Positions 44,784 through 52,991 of a stretch of DNA of 64,000 bases are shown here, one piece after another. The notes under the pieces are model-generated. The model saw nothing but the letters and a program-made list of their open reading frames with translations, was not told where the DNA came from and made no database searches. The translations under genes and the position numbers were made by a program. The first letter of the stretch is position 1, and the number at the start of each line of letters is the position of its first letter. Source of the stretch: Paludibacteraceae bacterium (lineage in GTDB: Bacteria; Bacteroidota; Bacteroidia; Bacteroidales; Paludibacteraceae); contig CAJOIZ010000002.1 in the NCBI GenBank assembly GCA_905234835.1, forward strand, positions 40,351 to 104,350. Direction: 5' to 3'.

Positions 44784-47700
44784 TTATTGTTGAACTTTCT
44801 GACCTTGTGCATCGTACATCACATTGTCTTCGGTAATGATATAGAGTTTACCGTTGATCATGTGCTTACGTGTGCCTACAGCCGAGCCGTTCGATACGGA
44901 TTGGATGATGGTACGCCATTCACCACCGCACTCTTCATTGCTGGTTGTAACGATGCTGATAACAGCGTAGTAAGTGCCATTGGGCAGAGGCTCATTCTCA
45001 AATTTGTCAAGTGCAGTCAGGTAGTAACCACCCGTTCTAACGAGTTCATCGTTATCCGGATCGGGCGTAGCACCCTTCATTCTGTACCACTTAACCTGCT
45101 TGTCGGTTTCGTCACCTTGTACGAGGTTGAGATCCCACTGTTTGTTGATGGTAACGAGGTCAATGATAAGCAACCAGCCGTTGTTGTACGGATCAACAAG
45201 AGGCAGAGTAGTTACCTGATCACCCTTAGCATCAGGAGCATCTACTGTGAGAGTCTGAGTAGCAGTCTGCGACTTGAGAGTTGCATCGCAAGTGCTAACA
45301 GCTTCCGCATAGAACTTAACGGTCTTGCCCTTCTCCATCTTAGTTGCGCCATCGTAAGCCTTGAAGCCGTCGCCGAGGTCAACATAGATAGTAATATTGT
45401 CTGTTACACCAGCAGCGTCAAACGCAGCCTGAATCTGTTTTTCTACAGCCTTATCATCGTACGGGAGTCCGCAGTATGCTTTGCCCCAGTCGAGAGTGAG
45501 GGTAGTCATATCAAATGCGTCATCGCAGCCTTTCTCTACGGGGATATTCCAGATAGTATCCACGATAAGAGCGGTTTCGCACTCAGTGTATACGGTGTAA
45601 GCCAGACTGATCTGAGTGGTCAGCGTGAGGTTCTCCTGCAGAGCCTTAACGTTCTCGATAGGACGGAAGTCAAGCTGGTCAGGATCTACATCATAAGCTT
45701 CCCAAACAATGGTGTCGTAAGCAGCGAGCGAGTCAGCAGCTGTGAGAGTGGTGTAGTAGTTCTTGAGGAATGCATCGAATGCAGAGTAGTCAAGTTTTTC
45801 ACCAGCTTTCGCAACAATCTTGTCAGCGTCAGCCACGGTGCTGTAGTCGAACGCGGTAGCAGCCTCCATAGGAGTAACTGTGAAGCGGTAGATAGAGTCA
45901 ACGAGGATAGTACCGGCACGTACGGAAACGGTATCGTTCCAAGCGAGGGTGGTAGCATCCTTAGCATCGATAGTGTGCTTAATAACTGTAGTAGTCATTA
46001 CGTCGTCATATACTTCGCCGTCGCAAAGAGTAAGAGCAATGTCCTTGAAGCAGATGCTATCGGGCAACTCATCAATGAAGTCAGCACGGATATACATCGA
46101 AGCTTTCGGAGTGCAGAAGTTAACAACGATAGAAGTGGGGTTAACGGACGTGATAAGGTCACGGTCGATAACTTTCGTCTTGGTCTCGTTGGGCTCGAAG
46201 GTGTATTGTCCGTCACCAAGCGAGTGTTCTTTGCACTCGAAGCGGAGATCTGCACTTGCAGATACCTTCTGGTCAGAGAGGTTAACAATAGTGAGTTGGA
46301 GGTCTTTGCCTTCGGGGATACGAAGTTCTTCTACTTCCTTACCGTCAACAATCTTCGTCTCAAGCATTGCAACGTTGTACCAGAGGCAAGCACCTTGCGG
46401 GTTGGTGTTACCGTTCACCCAGTCGAAGTCGATGGGGTTAGCGCACTCGTCACCCTTGCTGAGGTGCATCTCAACACGGAAGGACATTTCTTTCTCAGAA
46501 GTAACACGCACGTAAACTACATCCTTGCCTTCTGCCGAATTGAGCAACTCACGGCTGAAGATACGAGTGTACTTGTCGTTACCTTTGAGAATCATGCTCT
46601 TGGTAGTCATTTCATACTCAACGGGGCAAACCCAAGCCAGTTCAGCGGTAAGGGTGTTCTCTTCGCCCGAGAGCTCGTTCACAATGAGAGTAGCGTCACC
46701 AGAAGTGTTCTCACGAATCTCCTTGAGGTTGATCATATACCATACGTTGGTGTTGATACCCTGTTTGTAATCGGTATTAACCGCGAAACGAACAGCATCT
46801 TCACAAGCGGTGATAGCCGGATCAAGTTTCTCGCGAGCAACAATTTGCATCAAGAGGTTCTGAGCCTGAGCTGCGGTGAGCTGCAGATATACCCAAGGAG
46901 TATTGAGACCCATCAGAGCTTCAACCATGATGGCTTTCTCTCTCTTGGCGTTAGCACCGATAGTGGCATTGCCAGCAATGAGTTGTTCACCTTCGCAGTC
47001 AGTGTAAACAGCTGCATGAACAGCACCAGCCTTAGCGTCCGTATTGGTGAGACTGAAGATGAGTTTGTCGTTAGCGTGGTTAGCGAGGAGGTCAGCTACA
47101 TTGAGTTTGTACCAGAGGGTCTTGCCAGCTTCGTGACCAAGAACCTTACCGTCCTTGATTTCTACAGCGTGCATGCAGTCAGCACCGGTGTTGGGGTCAA
47201 CCATATCAATGCGGAACTGATAGTCCTGATTGCCTTCGATATTAACGTAAACATACTCAATACCCTTAGCCTTAAGCTGATTAACAAGGCTCTGTTCGAA
47301 CAGCTTAGAGATAGTCTGGTTAGCAGCGAACGAGCGAACAACGCTCTGCATTTCCTCAGTAACGGGGCACTCGTAAGCAATCGAACCCTTGATGGACTGA
47401 GCGGTAGCACCGTTGATAACCATTACGCGCGGAGCGAGTTCAGCATCAACCAGTTTGTCCACTTTAATCTTGTACCAAGCGTTGTCACCGGTCTTGTTGT
47501 AAAGCTTATTAACATCCAGGTCGGTAGCAGGCTCACAAACGGTGATCGGTGTGAACGGATCAGCGTCAATAATAGAAGCCTCGAAGTGGAACTTCTGAGT
47601 AGAGGTCAGACGAATATAAACCTTCTCACCGAAGGACATGAATGTCGAACGTGCGATATCTTTCTCACGTACTTGATTTGCCTTGAGAGCGAGAGACTGG

Positions 47701-49817
47701 CTTTGCGGAGAAGTGCAGGGGCACTCAGGAGCCAACATACCGTCGATAACAGCGTCTTTACCAGTGAGGTTCTTCAGGAGAACGTGCACTTTCTTGCCCT
47801 TCGTGTTCTGGATTTCAGTGAGGTCGATAACGTACCAGAGAGTAACGTCAGCGTCCTGGTTGTGACCGGTAGTCCAGTTGAACGGAATAGCTTTCGTGCA
47901 GTTAGCACCTTCGTTCTCAATCTTCTTGTTAAGACGGAAGCTGAAAGGCTGATTACCGTTGAGCTTGATATAGAACTTGTCACCTTTCTGGAGGTTCTTC
48001 ACAAGATCCTTAGCAATTTCTTTCTTGTAAGTACCATTAGCACCGATAGTGAGAGCGCGTTCCTGATTCTCATAGATATCAGGGCACTGAGTAGCCAGTT
48101 CGCCGTGGATAGTGAGAGTCTTGTCGCCTTCGTTGGTGATAATGATTTCAGGAATGTAGTCAGCACCAATGATATTGTCAGCAGGCACTTCGTACCAAAC
48201 GGTAACGCCAGCAGCCTGTTTGTGACCTTCTTCCCAGTTAAACGGAATAGCGTTCTCCAATACGCAAGTTACCAAAGAAGCGTCTTTCAGCTTAGCGGCA
48301 GCAGGAACAACTTCAACCTTAACGGGCTGTGTGGTGGTAACACCTACATAAACCACGTTGGAGCCGAGCATTGCAATAGTAGAATACTTAACAGTCTTGG
48401 ACAAGGGTTTGCCAACTTCTACCTTGCGAGAAATCGTTTCAACATCAATATAGGGGCATTCGAACGCTACTTCAGCGGTAACGTTAGCAGTTGCCTCGCC
48501 ACGGTTGGTGATAGTAACGGTTACATCTTGCGGAGTAGTCTTGAGGTCGGTGATGTCGATAGCATACCACTGAGTAGAAGACTCCTCTTCGAACTCAACG
48601 TCCTGATAAACTACTTCGTTCCACTTAATAGCCTGTGCAGCGGCGCAAGCATTACCTTCACGCATGTGTTTAAGACGTGCAGAAACCTTGATATTCTGGT
48701 TCGCAGAGATACGAACATAAACATATTTGCACTTCTCAGCATCAAGCGATTCGATGATGTTACGTGCGAAATCCATAAAGTCGGACTCACCAGCAACAAC
48801 GGTATCCTTCTTGATGATAACGTTCTTGGTTGCATAGTCATCAACAGACTCGCTGTTGAAAGCAATTTCTACGGTTACAAAAGCAGGAGTAGTATTAGCC
48901 TCGTTGTTGAGGGTAATCTGCGGCTGATTCTTCTTAACCTTAAGGAGTTCAGCAAGCGTTGTTCTGAATACTTGTCCAGCAGCGCCAACAGTGAACTCGG
49001 GAGTGTCGAATGTTACATCAGTGGGAGAAGCGAAGTTGGTTTCCACAGCGGGACCAGCCACTTTCTTAGTGCTAACAGCGATTTCCTTGCTGTTCTCCAC
49101 TTTGAGGTAGAGAGTAGCTTCTGTCATGCTCTGAATAAGAGCAGCAGGGATCTCGTGTACTTTGGATTTCTTGTTGGGGATAGAACCCTTAAGACCTGCA
49201 AGACCCGTGCTGGGGCAGTCAGTAGAAATCATCGAAACGATCTTAGAAGTAGCTGTCGTTGCCGAATAGGTAATCTCCAAGCCTTCATTGCTCTCGCGAA
49301 GAGCATTGAGGTCGATGGTGTACCAGTGCGTACCAGCTGCGAGGCTATGATCTTTGTAATCATAGTCAGTAGCCTTAAGGCAGGCTTCATCAGCAAAACT
49401 TCCTTCATAAACCTTCGCTGCGAGGTGAATCTTCTGAGTGGTGGTCAGTTTAACGAACATGTCGTCATACCCCATCTTCACGAGCATGGAAGCGGAAGAG
49501 TTCCACACCTTGCTGCCGTTACCGACGATGGTGTAGTTGCGCGCTTCCTCTTCACCTGCGATAATCGCGGAGATGTTCACATCCGCGGAACTGGAAGAGA
49601 GGTTCGAGAGGTAGAGGGCGATACTGGGATCGTCAACAGCCTTGAGTCGGTCAGCCAAAGTAACTACATACCACAGGGATGTATTGGCATCCTGGGTGTT
49701 ACCATTGACCCAATCAAACTCGATGGCATTCGCTTTGGACGAACCATCACCCGTTCCGGCTGCAAACCCTGAGAGGGTCATTGTAGCAGCAATCAGAATT
49801 AGGATTAGTTTTTTCAT
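44784..49817 (-). CDS. 1677-residue secreted repeat protein with short C-terminal tag
   Basis: Signal peptide MKKLILILIAATMTLSGFA. About nine repeats of 130-150 residues span residues 25-1240. The core is a Cys, F-x-W-x-x-G-x-x-Q, L-W-Y near the start, then E/T-C-P in the middle, V-Y-V/I-x-L-x-x-x-Q and a closing F-x-x-x. From about 1240 on, different domains appear with paired Cys. It ends G-K-L-Y-I-I-T-E-D-N-V-M-Y-D-A-Q-G, the tag also seen in five other proteins. The gene has no TTA, CTA or TCA codons outside the signal peptide, since the antisense register is stop-free over 1661 codons. That suggests strong codon selection and high expression. A surface or S-layer-like role is plausible but unproven. 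Confidence 0.85.
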   Translation of the reverse strand: MKKLILILIAATMTLSGFAAGTGDGSSKANAIEFDWVNGNTQDANTSLWYVVTLADRLKAVDDPSIALYLSNLSSSSADVNISAIIAGEEEARNYTIVGNGSKVWNSSASMLVKMGYDDMFVKLTTTQKIHLAAKVYEGSFADEACLKATDYDYKDHSLAAGTHWYTIDLNALRESNEGLEITYSATTATSKIVSMISTDCPSTGLAGLKGSIPNKKSKVHEIPAALIQSMTEATLYLKVENSKEIAVSTKKVAGPAVETNFASPTDVTFDTPEFTVGAAGQVFRTTLAELLKVKKNQPQITLNNEANTTPAFVTVEIAFNSESVDDYATKNVIIKKDTVVAGESDFMDFARNIIESLDAEKCKYVYVRISANQNIKVSARLKHMREGNACAAAQAIKWNEVVYQDVEFEEESSTQWYAIDITDLKTTPQDVTVTITNRGEATANVTAEVAFECPYIDVETISRKVEVGKPLSKTVKYSTIAMLGSNVVYVGVTTTQPVKVEVVPAAAKLKDASLVTCVLENAIPFNWEEGHKQAAGVTVWYEVPADNIIGADYIPEIIITNEGDKTLTIHGELATQCPDIYENQERALTIGANGTYKKEIAKDLVKNLQKGDKFYIKLNGNQPFSFRLNKKIENEGANCTKAIPFNWTTGHNQDADVTLWYVIDLTEIQNTKGKKVHVLLKNLTGKDAVIDGMLAPECPCTSPQSQSLALKANQVREKDIARSTFMSFGEKVYIRLTSTQKFHFEASIIDADPFTPITVCEPATDLDVNKLYNKTGDNAWYKIKVDKLVDAELAPRVMVINGATAQSIKGSIAYECPVTEEMQSVVRSFAANQTISKLFEQSLVNQLKAKGIEYVYVNIEGNQDYQFRIDMVDPNTGADCMHAVEIKDGKVLGHEAGKTLWYKLNVADLLANHANDKLIFSLTNTDAKAGAVHAAVYTDCEGEQLIAGNATIGANAKREKAIMVEALMGLNTPWVYLQLTAAQAQNLLMQIVAREKLDPAITACEDAVRFAVNTDYKQGINTNVWYMINLKEIRENTSGDATLIVNELSGEENTLTAELAWVCPVEYEMTTKSMILKGNDKYTRIFSRELLNSAEGKDVVYVRVTSEKEMSFRVEMHLSKGDECANPIDFDWVNGNTNPQGACLWYNVAMLETKIVDGKEVEELRIPEGKDLQLTIVNLSDQKVSASADLRFECKEHSLGDGQYTFEPNETKTKVIDRDLITSVNPTSIVVNFCTPKASMYIRADFIDELPDSICFKDIALTLCDGEVYDDVMTTTVIKHTIDAKDATTLAWNDTVSVRAGTILVDSIYRFTVTPMEAATAFDYSTVADADKIVAKAGEKLDYSAFDAFLKNYYTTLTAADSLAAYDTIVWEAYDVDPDQLDFRPIENVKALQENLTLTTQISLAYTVYTECETALIVDTIWNIPVEKGCDDAFDMTTLTLDWGKAYCGLPYDDKAVEKQIQAAFDAAGVTDNITIYVDLGDGFKAYDGATKMEKGKTVKFYAEAVSTCDATLKSQTATQTLTVDAPDAKGDQVTTLPLVDPYNNGWLLIIDLVTINKQWDLNLVQGDETDKQVKWYRMKGATPDPDNDELVRTGGYYLTALDKFENEPLPNGTYYAVISIVTTSNEECGGEWRTIIQSVSNGSAVGTRKHMINGKLYIITEDNVMYDAQGQKVQQ

Positions 49818-49914
49818 TTTGATTGTTGTTTTTAGTTAATTAAAGAGTTTAGTTAATTTTTGTTTTATATATTGTCGTATTCCGGTATTTCGGGCAAAAA
49901 GATAGCAAAGGGTT

Positions 49915-51249
49915 TTATTCCTTGCGTTCGACTCCGAGGACGGAAATGCGTTTGTTGTCGTTTATAATATATAAGGTACCATTCTCAATGACTTTGCGGG
50001 GTGCATAGGGGTTAGAGGTTTCATCCAATGCGTCACCGTCGAGGTCAATGACCTGCAAGAGGATATGCTGGGTGCAAGTATTCTTCTTACGGATAATAAC
50101 ATCGTGTTCGCCCATGTGATCCACATAATAGGTCTTCTTATAATACATCGGCAAATCTGACTTGTAGATACGTAGGGTGTCGTGCTTCAATGTCGCGGGG
50201 ATAACATTGACATTGTATGTATAGACGTCCACGGTATCCAAGCTGCGCCAAACAGTGTCACCCGAATAAACAGTGGTTTCCTTGAGGATTGTATCCCTCA
50301 ACTCCAGCGACTTGCCTTCACAGAAAGTGGTATCCATCACTGTCTCCTGCCACTTGATATTGTAACGGAAGCGTACGCGTCCCACATCCTCAGCCTTATG
50401 GCGGAATCGGAAGAAGAGCGTATCACCCGCCGCCTTTGCCTTATTAACGATAGCAGTATCGGGGAAGAAGAGCTTTGTCGAGTCACTCATAGTGCGCGTA
50501 CAAATCAACTCGGGGTTTGCACATGTGCCACGGAGGAAGTCCATTTCGCACGGGAGATTCTTCTTCTGCTGCCACTGAACGAACATCTGCTGGTTCTTGC
50601 GCATATCGGCAGGCAGCCAAGCATAGATATCCTCGTCATGGTTGGTGATATAAGTCATCCCGTTCTTAACCGGGAAGAGGTCTTCACAAGTGGAATGCGG
50701 TCCCTCGTCATAAGCAAAAGCAAGGACACGTCCCTGTCCTCCTTTGAGAGGATAAACGCGTAAGTGAGGCTTCACGATGGTTTCCGCCAGTTCTGCAAGG
50801 TCTCCCATATCGGCAAGCTTGGAGTTAATGAAGTCCACATCAATGTCACGCATTGTATTAGCGCCAACCGACATTGTGTAAGTAGGCTCGGTAGAGGAGC
50901 ACAAAGCATACAATTCAAGGCGGATACCCTTGTCAGAGAACCAATAAGCGGACAGACCGTACTTGAGGTCGGAGACGGTAGCGGAGAACCAAAGAGTGTC
51001 CGTAATTACCGTGTCAAGACCGAAATGGAACTCAACCGTATTGTCCTCGGCACAGTCGCAGTAATAGTAGGGATAGTTGAAGGTTTTCTGAATGAGATCA
51101 CAACGCTCGATTACCTGTTCATCAGGGAGTTGCGAAGGATTGCCAATAGCCTTCTGCGCCAAGAGGAACAGGGGTTGTACGAGCATCAGGGCAACCACAA
51201 ACAGTTGTCTGAAACGTACTCTACGGGATGGATTTTGTATGGATTTCAT
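49915..51249 (-). CDS. Secreted protein with short C-terminal tag
   Basis: 444 residues from the Met at 51249. The ORF-track Met at 51288 lies inside the promoter. Signal peptide with F-V-V-A-L-M-L-V-Q-P-L-F-L-L-A-Q. The N-half carries one unit like those of the 1677-residue neighbour (a Cys pair, L-W-F-S-A-T-V, then an S-V-G-A-N segment). The middle has further Cys pairs and V-R-F-R-Y-N-I. The end G-T-L-Y-I-I-N-D-N-K-R-I is a variant of the shared tag with S-V-L-G in place of N-A-Q-G. It is separated from the giant gene by 97 bases. Function unknown. Confidence 0.8.
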   Translation of the reverse strand: MKSIQNPSRRVRFRQLFVVALMLVQPLFLLAQKAIGNPSQLPDEQVIERCDLIQKTFNYPYYYCDCAEDNTVEFHFGLDTVITDTLWFSATVSDLKYGLSAYWFSDKGIRLELYALCSSTEPTYTMSVGANTMRDIDVDFINSKLADMGDLAELAETIVKPHLRVYPLKGGQGRVLAFAYDEGPHSTCEDLFPVKNGMTYITNHDEDIYAWLPADMRKNQQMFVQWQQKKNLPCEMDFLRGTCANPELICTRTMSDSTKLFFPDTAIVNKAKAAGDTLFFRFRHKAEDVGRVRFRYNIKWQETVMDTTFCEGKSLELRDTILKETTVYSGDTVWRSLDTVDVYTYNVNVIPATLKHDTLRIYKSDLPMYYKKTYYVDHMGEHDVIIRKKNTCTQHILLQVIDLDGDALDETSNPYAPRKVIENGTLYIINDNKRISVLGVERKE

Positions 51250-51285
51250 TGTGTTTTCGCTGGTTAGAGCCCATAAAAAATCGCG

Positions 51286-51315
51286 CAAAAGTAAGCATTT
51301 TTCCTATGCTAACAA
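51286..51315 (-). promoter_or_regulatory. Promoter for the 444-residue secreted protein
   Basis: Minus strand TACTTTTG (51293-51286) with TTG (51315-51313), 19 bases apart. Its position rules out the ORF start at 51288 and supports the start at 51249. Confidence 0.75.
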
Positions 51316-51479
51316 AACTTCCCTGCATTTTTTTGCAAAATTTTTTCATTCGCTATTTTAGCGTTTCAAAACGGGAGGTTGACGCAAAAGCAAGAAAAAG
51401 CGTTATTTAGCGTGTAAGTACCTGTTTATCTGCTTATTGCGTTGATATTGGTATTGCATCGTTGTTGTATCGTCCGTCG

Positions 51480-51534
51480 AATCACCCGGTAATCACCCGG
51501 TAATCACCCGCTAACCACCCGCTAATCACCCGCT
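51480..51534. repeat. 11-bp tandem repeat, 5 copies (AATCACCCGCT)
   Basis: AATCACCCGGT x2, AATCACCCGCT, AACCACCCGCT, AATCACCCGCT in exact register. Fourth 11-bp array of the window. Confidence 0.93.
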
Positions 51535-51564
51535 CTTGGTATGACGCAACATCGATAAGATAAC

Positions 51565-51707
51565 GGGAGACAAAGGGAAAACAACGGGATAGACATAGGG
51601 AAATAAAGGGTAAGGGAATGGGAGACAAAGGGAAAAAGAAGGGGAAACAAAGGGATAAACAAAAGGCGACAAGGGGAAAAGGAAGGGAAAGAGACGAAAG
51701 AGGCGAA
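51565..51707. repeat. Purine-rich degenerate 11-bp periodic tract, about 13 units
   Basis: Units begin with GG every 11 bases: GGGAGACAAAG, GGAAAACAACG, GGATAGACATA, GGGAAATAAAG and so on to 51707. The + strand is nearly all purine. GGGAGACAAAG recurs exactly at 51565 and 51620. It ends 7 bases before the -33 element of the mannose-1-P guanylyltransferase promoter. Confidence 0.75.
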
Positions 51708-51714
51708 AAAGTTT

Positions 51715-51744
51715 TTGGTATATGGACAAATGGCACTATATTTG
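51715..51744 (+). promoter_or_regulatory. Promoter of the guanylyltransferase-glycogen-ispE operon
   Basis: TTG 51715-51717, 19 bases, TATATTTG 51737-51744. Leader of about 90 bases to the ATG at 51842, directly downstream of the purine tract. Confidence 0.72.
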
Positions 51745-51841
51745 CGGCGAGGATTATAATGGGATGATACGAGCAAGGATGCCCGAATTATAAATGCGAA
51801 AAGACTACTAACAAACAGGACACACTATAAAATGCAAGACT

Positions 51842-52975
51842 ATGAATAACTACTGTGTTATAATGGCCGGCGGAATAGGTAGCCGTTTCTGGCCTTTCAG
51901 CCGCAACAACCGACCCAAACAGTTCTTAGACTTCTTCGGAACCGGCAGGAGCCTACTGCAAATGACAGTGGACCGCTTCCGCCCATTAGTGCCGATAGAG
52001 AACGTGATCGTGGTGACAAACGTGGTTTACCGCGACATGATTATGCAACAGATACCTGACCTGAGCAAAGAGCAGATACTATGCGAACCCGCACGGAGGA
52101 ACACGGCACCGTGCATCGCATACGCAGTGATGTATATCAAAGGACAGCTGTGCCGCCAGTACGGATTAGACATACGGACAGCGGACTTTGCCAACGATGA
52201 GCGTCTGCAAGCCAACATTGTAGTCGCGCCGTCGGACCACCTGATTGTGCAGGAACAGCGGTTTGCAGACACCATCCGCCACGGATTAGAGTTCGTTAGC
52301 ACACACGACACCCTGCTGACATTAGGCATGAAGCCTACCCGTCCGGAGACAGGCTACGGATATATCCAAAAAGCACAAGCAACAGACGGCTGGGATGACC
52401 TGTACCGCGTCAAGACATTCACGGAAAAGCCTAATCTGGAACTGGCAAAAGTGTTCGTGGAGAGCCGAGAGTTCCTGTGGAACTCGGGTATATTCCTATG
52501 GAACCTGAAGACCATCGCCAACGCCATTGAACAATACCTGCCCGAACTGCACACCGCGTTCATGACCGCCCCAGAGAAGATGGGTACGGAAGAGGAAGAC
52601 GCTTATATACAAGAGGTTTTCCCGACCTGTCCGAACATCAGCATCGACTACGGCGTGATGGAGAAAGCCGAGTCAGTACACGTGCAGCAGGCCGACTTCG
52701 GTTGGAGCGACCTCGGCACATGGGGGTCACTGTACGAACTGAGCGACAAAGACGAGAAAGCCAACGCGACCCTGAAATGCAATGCCGAATACTATGACAG
52801 CGAAGGGAACGTGGTGGTGCTGCCTGAAGGACACCTTGCCGTGCTGAAAGGGATGAAAGACATGATCGTCGTGGAGTCAGACAAGGTGCTGCTAATCTGC
52901 CCCAAAGAGGACGAACAGCAGATACGGCAGATCGTGATGGACGTGGAACACAACTACGAGGGCAAGTACAACTGA
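51842..52975 (+). CDS. manC: Mannose-1-phosphate guanylyltransferase
   Basis: 377 residues: nucleotidyltransferase domain with the signature M-A-G-G-I-G-S-R-F-W-P-F-S-R at 8-21 and R-P-K-Q-F. F-T-E-K-P is the sugar-phosphate motif. There is no C-terminal isomerase domain, so it is the single-function form. It makes GDP-mannose from mannose-1-P and GTP for surface glycans and GDP-fucose. It is followed 16 bases later by the glycogen debranching gene. Confidence 0.93.
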   Translation: MNNYCVIMAGGIGSRFWPFSRNNRPKQFLDFFGTGRSLLQMTVDRFRPLVPIENVIVVTNVVYRDMIMQQIPDLSKEQILCEPARRNTAPCIAYAVMYIKGQLCRQYGLDIRTADFANDERLQANIVVAPSDHLIVQEQRFADTIRHGLEFVSTHDTLLTLGMKPTRPETGYGYIQKAQATDGWDDLYRVKTFTEKPNLELAKVFVESREFLWNSGIFLWNLKTIANAIEQYLPELHTAFMTAPEKMGTEEEDAYIQEVFPTCPNISIDYGVMEKAESVHVQQADFGWSDLGTWGSLYELSDKDEKANATLKCNAEYYDSEGNVVVLPEGHLAVLKGMKDMIVVESDKVLLICPKEDEQQIRQIVMDVEHNYEGKYN

Positions 52976-52991
52976 TAGGGCTTGCATATCT

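Larger units (their letters stand above)
51250..51841. other. 592-base intergenic region between divergent genes
   Basis: It contains the minus-strand promoter (51286-51315), an 11-bp array (51480-51534), a purine-rich 11-bp periodic tract (51565-51707) and the plus-strand promoter (51715-51744). I see nothing in 51316-51479. Short minus-strand ORFs over the purine tract encode only low-complexity Phe/Pro/Leu sequence and are not genes. Confidence 0.8.

Noticed and set aside
44787-49772. 1661-residue + strand ORF
   Set aside because: Same codon register antisense to the 1677-residue secreted repeat protein; no signal, no domain, low-information sequence. It is a by-product of codon avoidance in the real gene.
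49893-49906. Promoter of the 1677-residue gene (TATCTTTTTG on minus strand)
   Set aside because: Two extra T and no TTG at the expected distance; too weak to annotate.
51482-51776. Three overlapping minus-strand ORFs of 67-84 residues
   Set aside because: They translate the purine tract into low-complexity Phe/Pro/Leu/Ser sequence and have no gene-like features.
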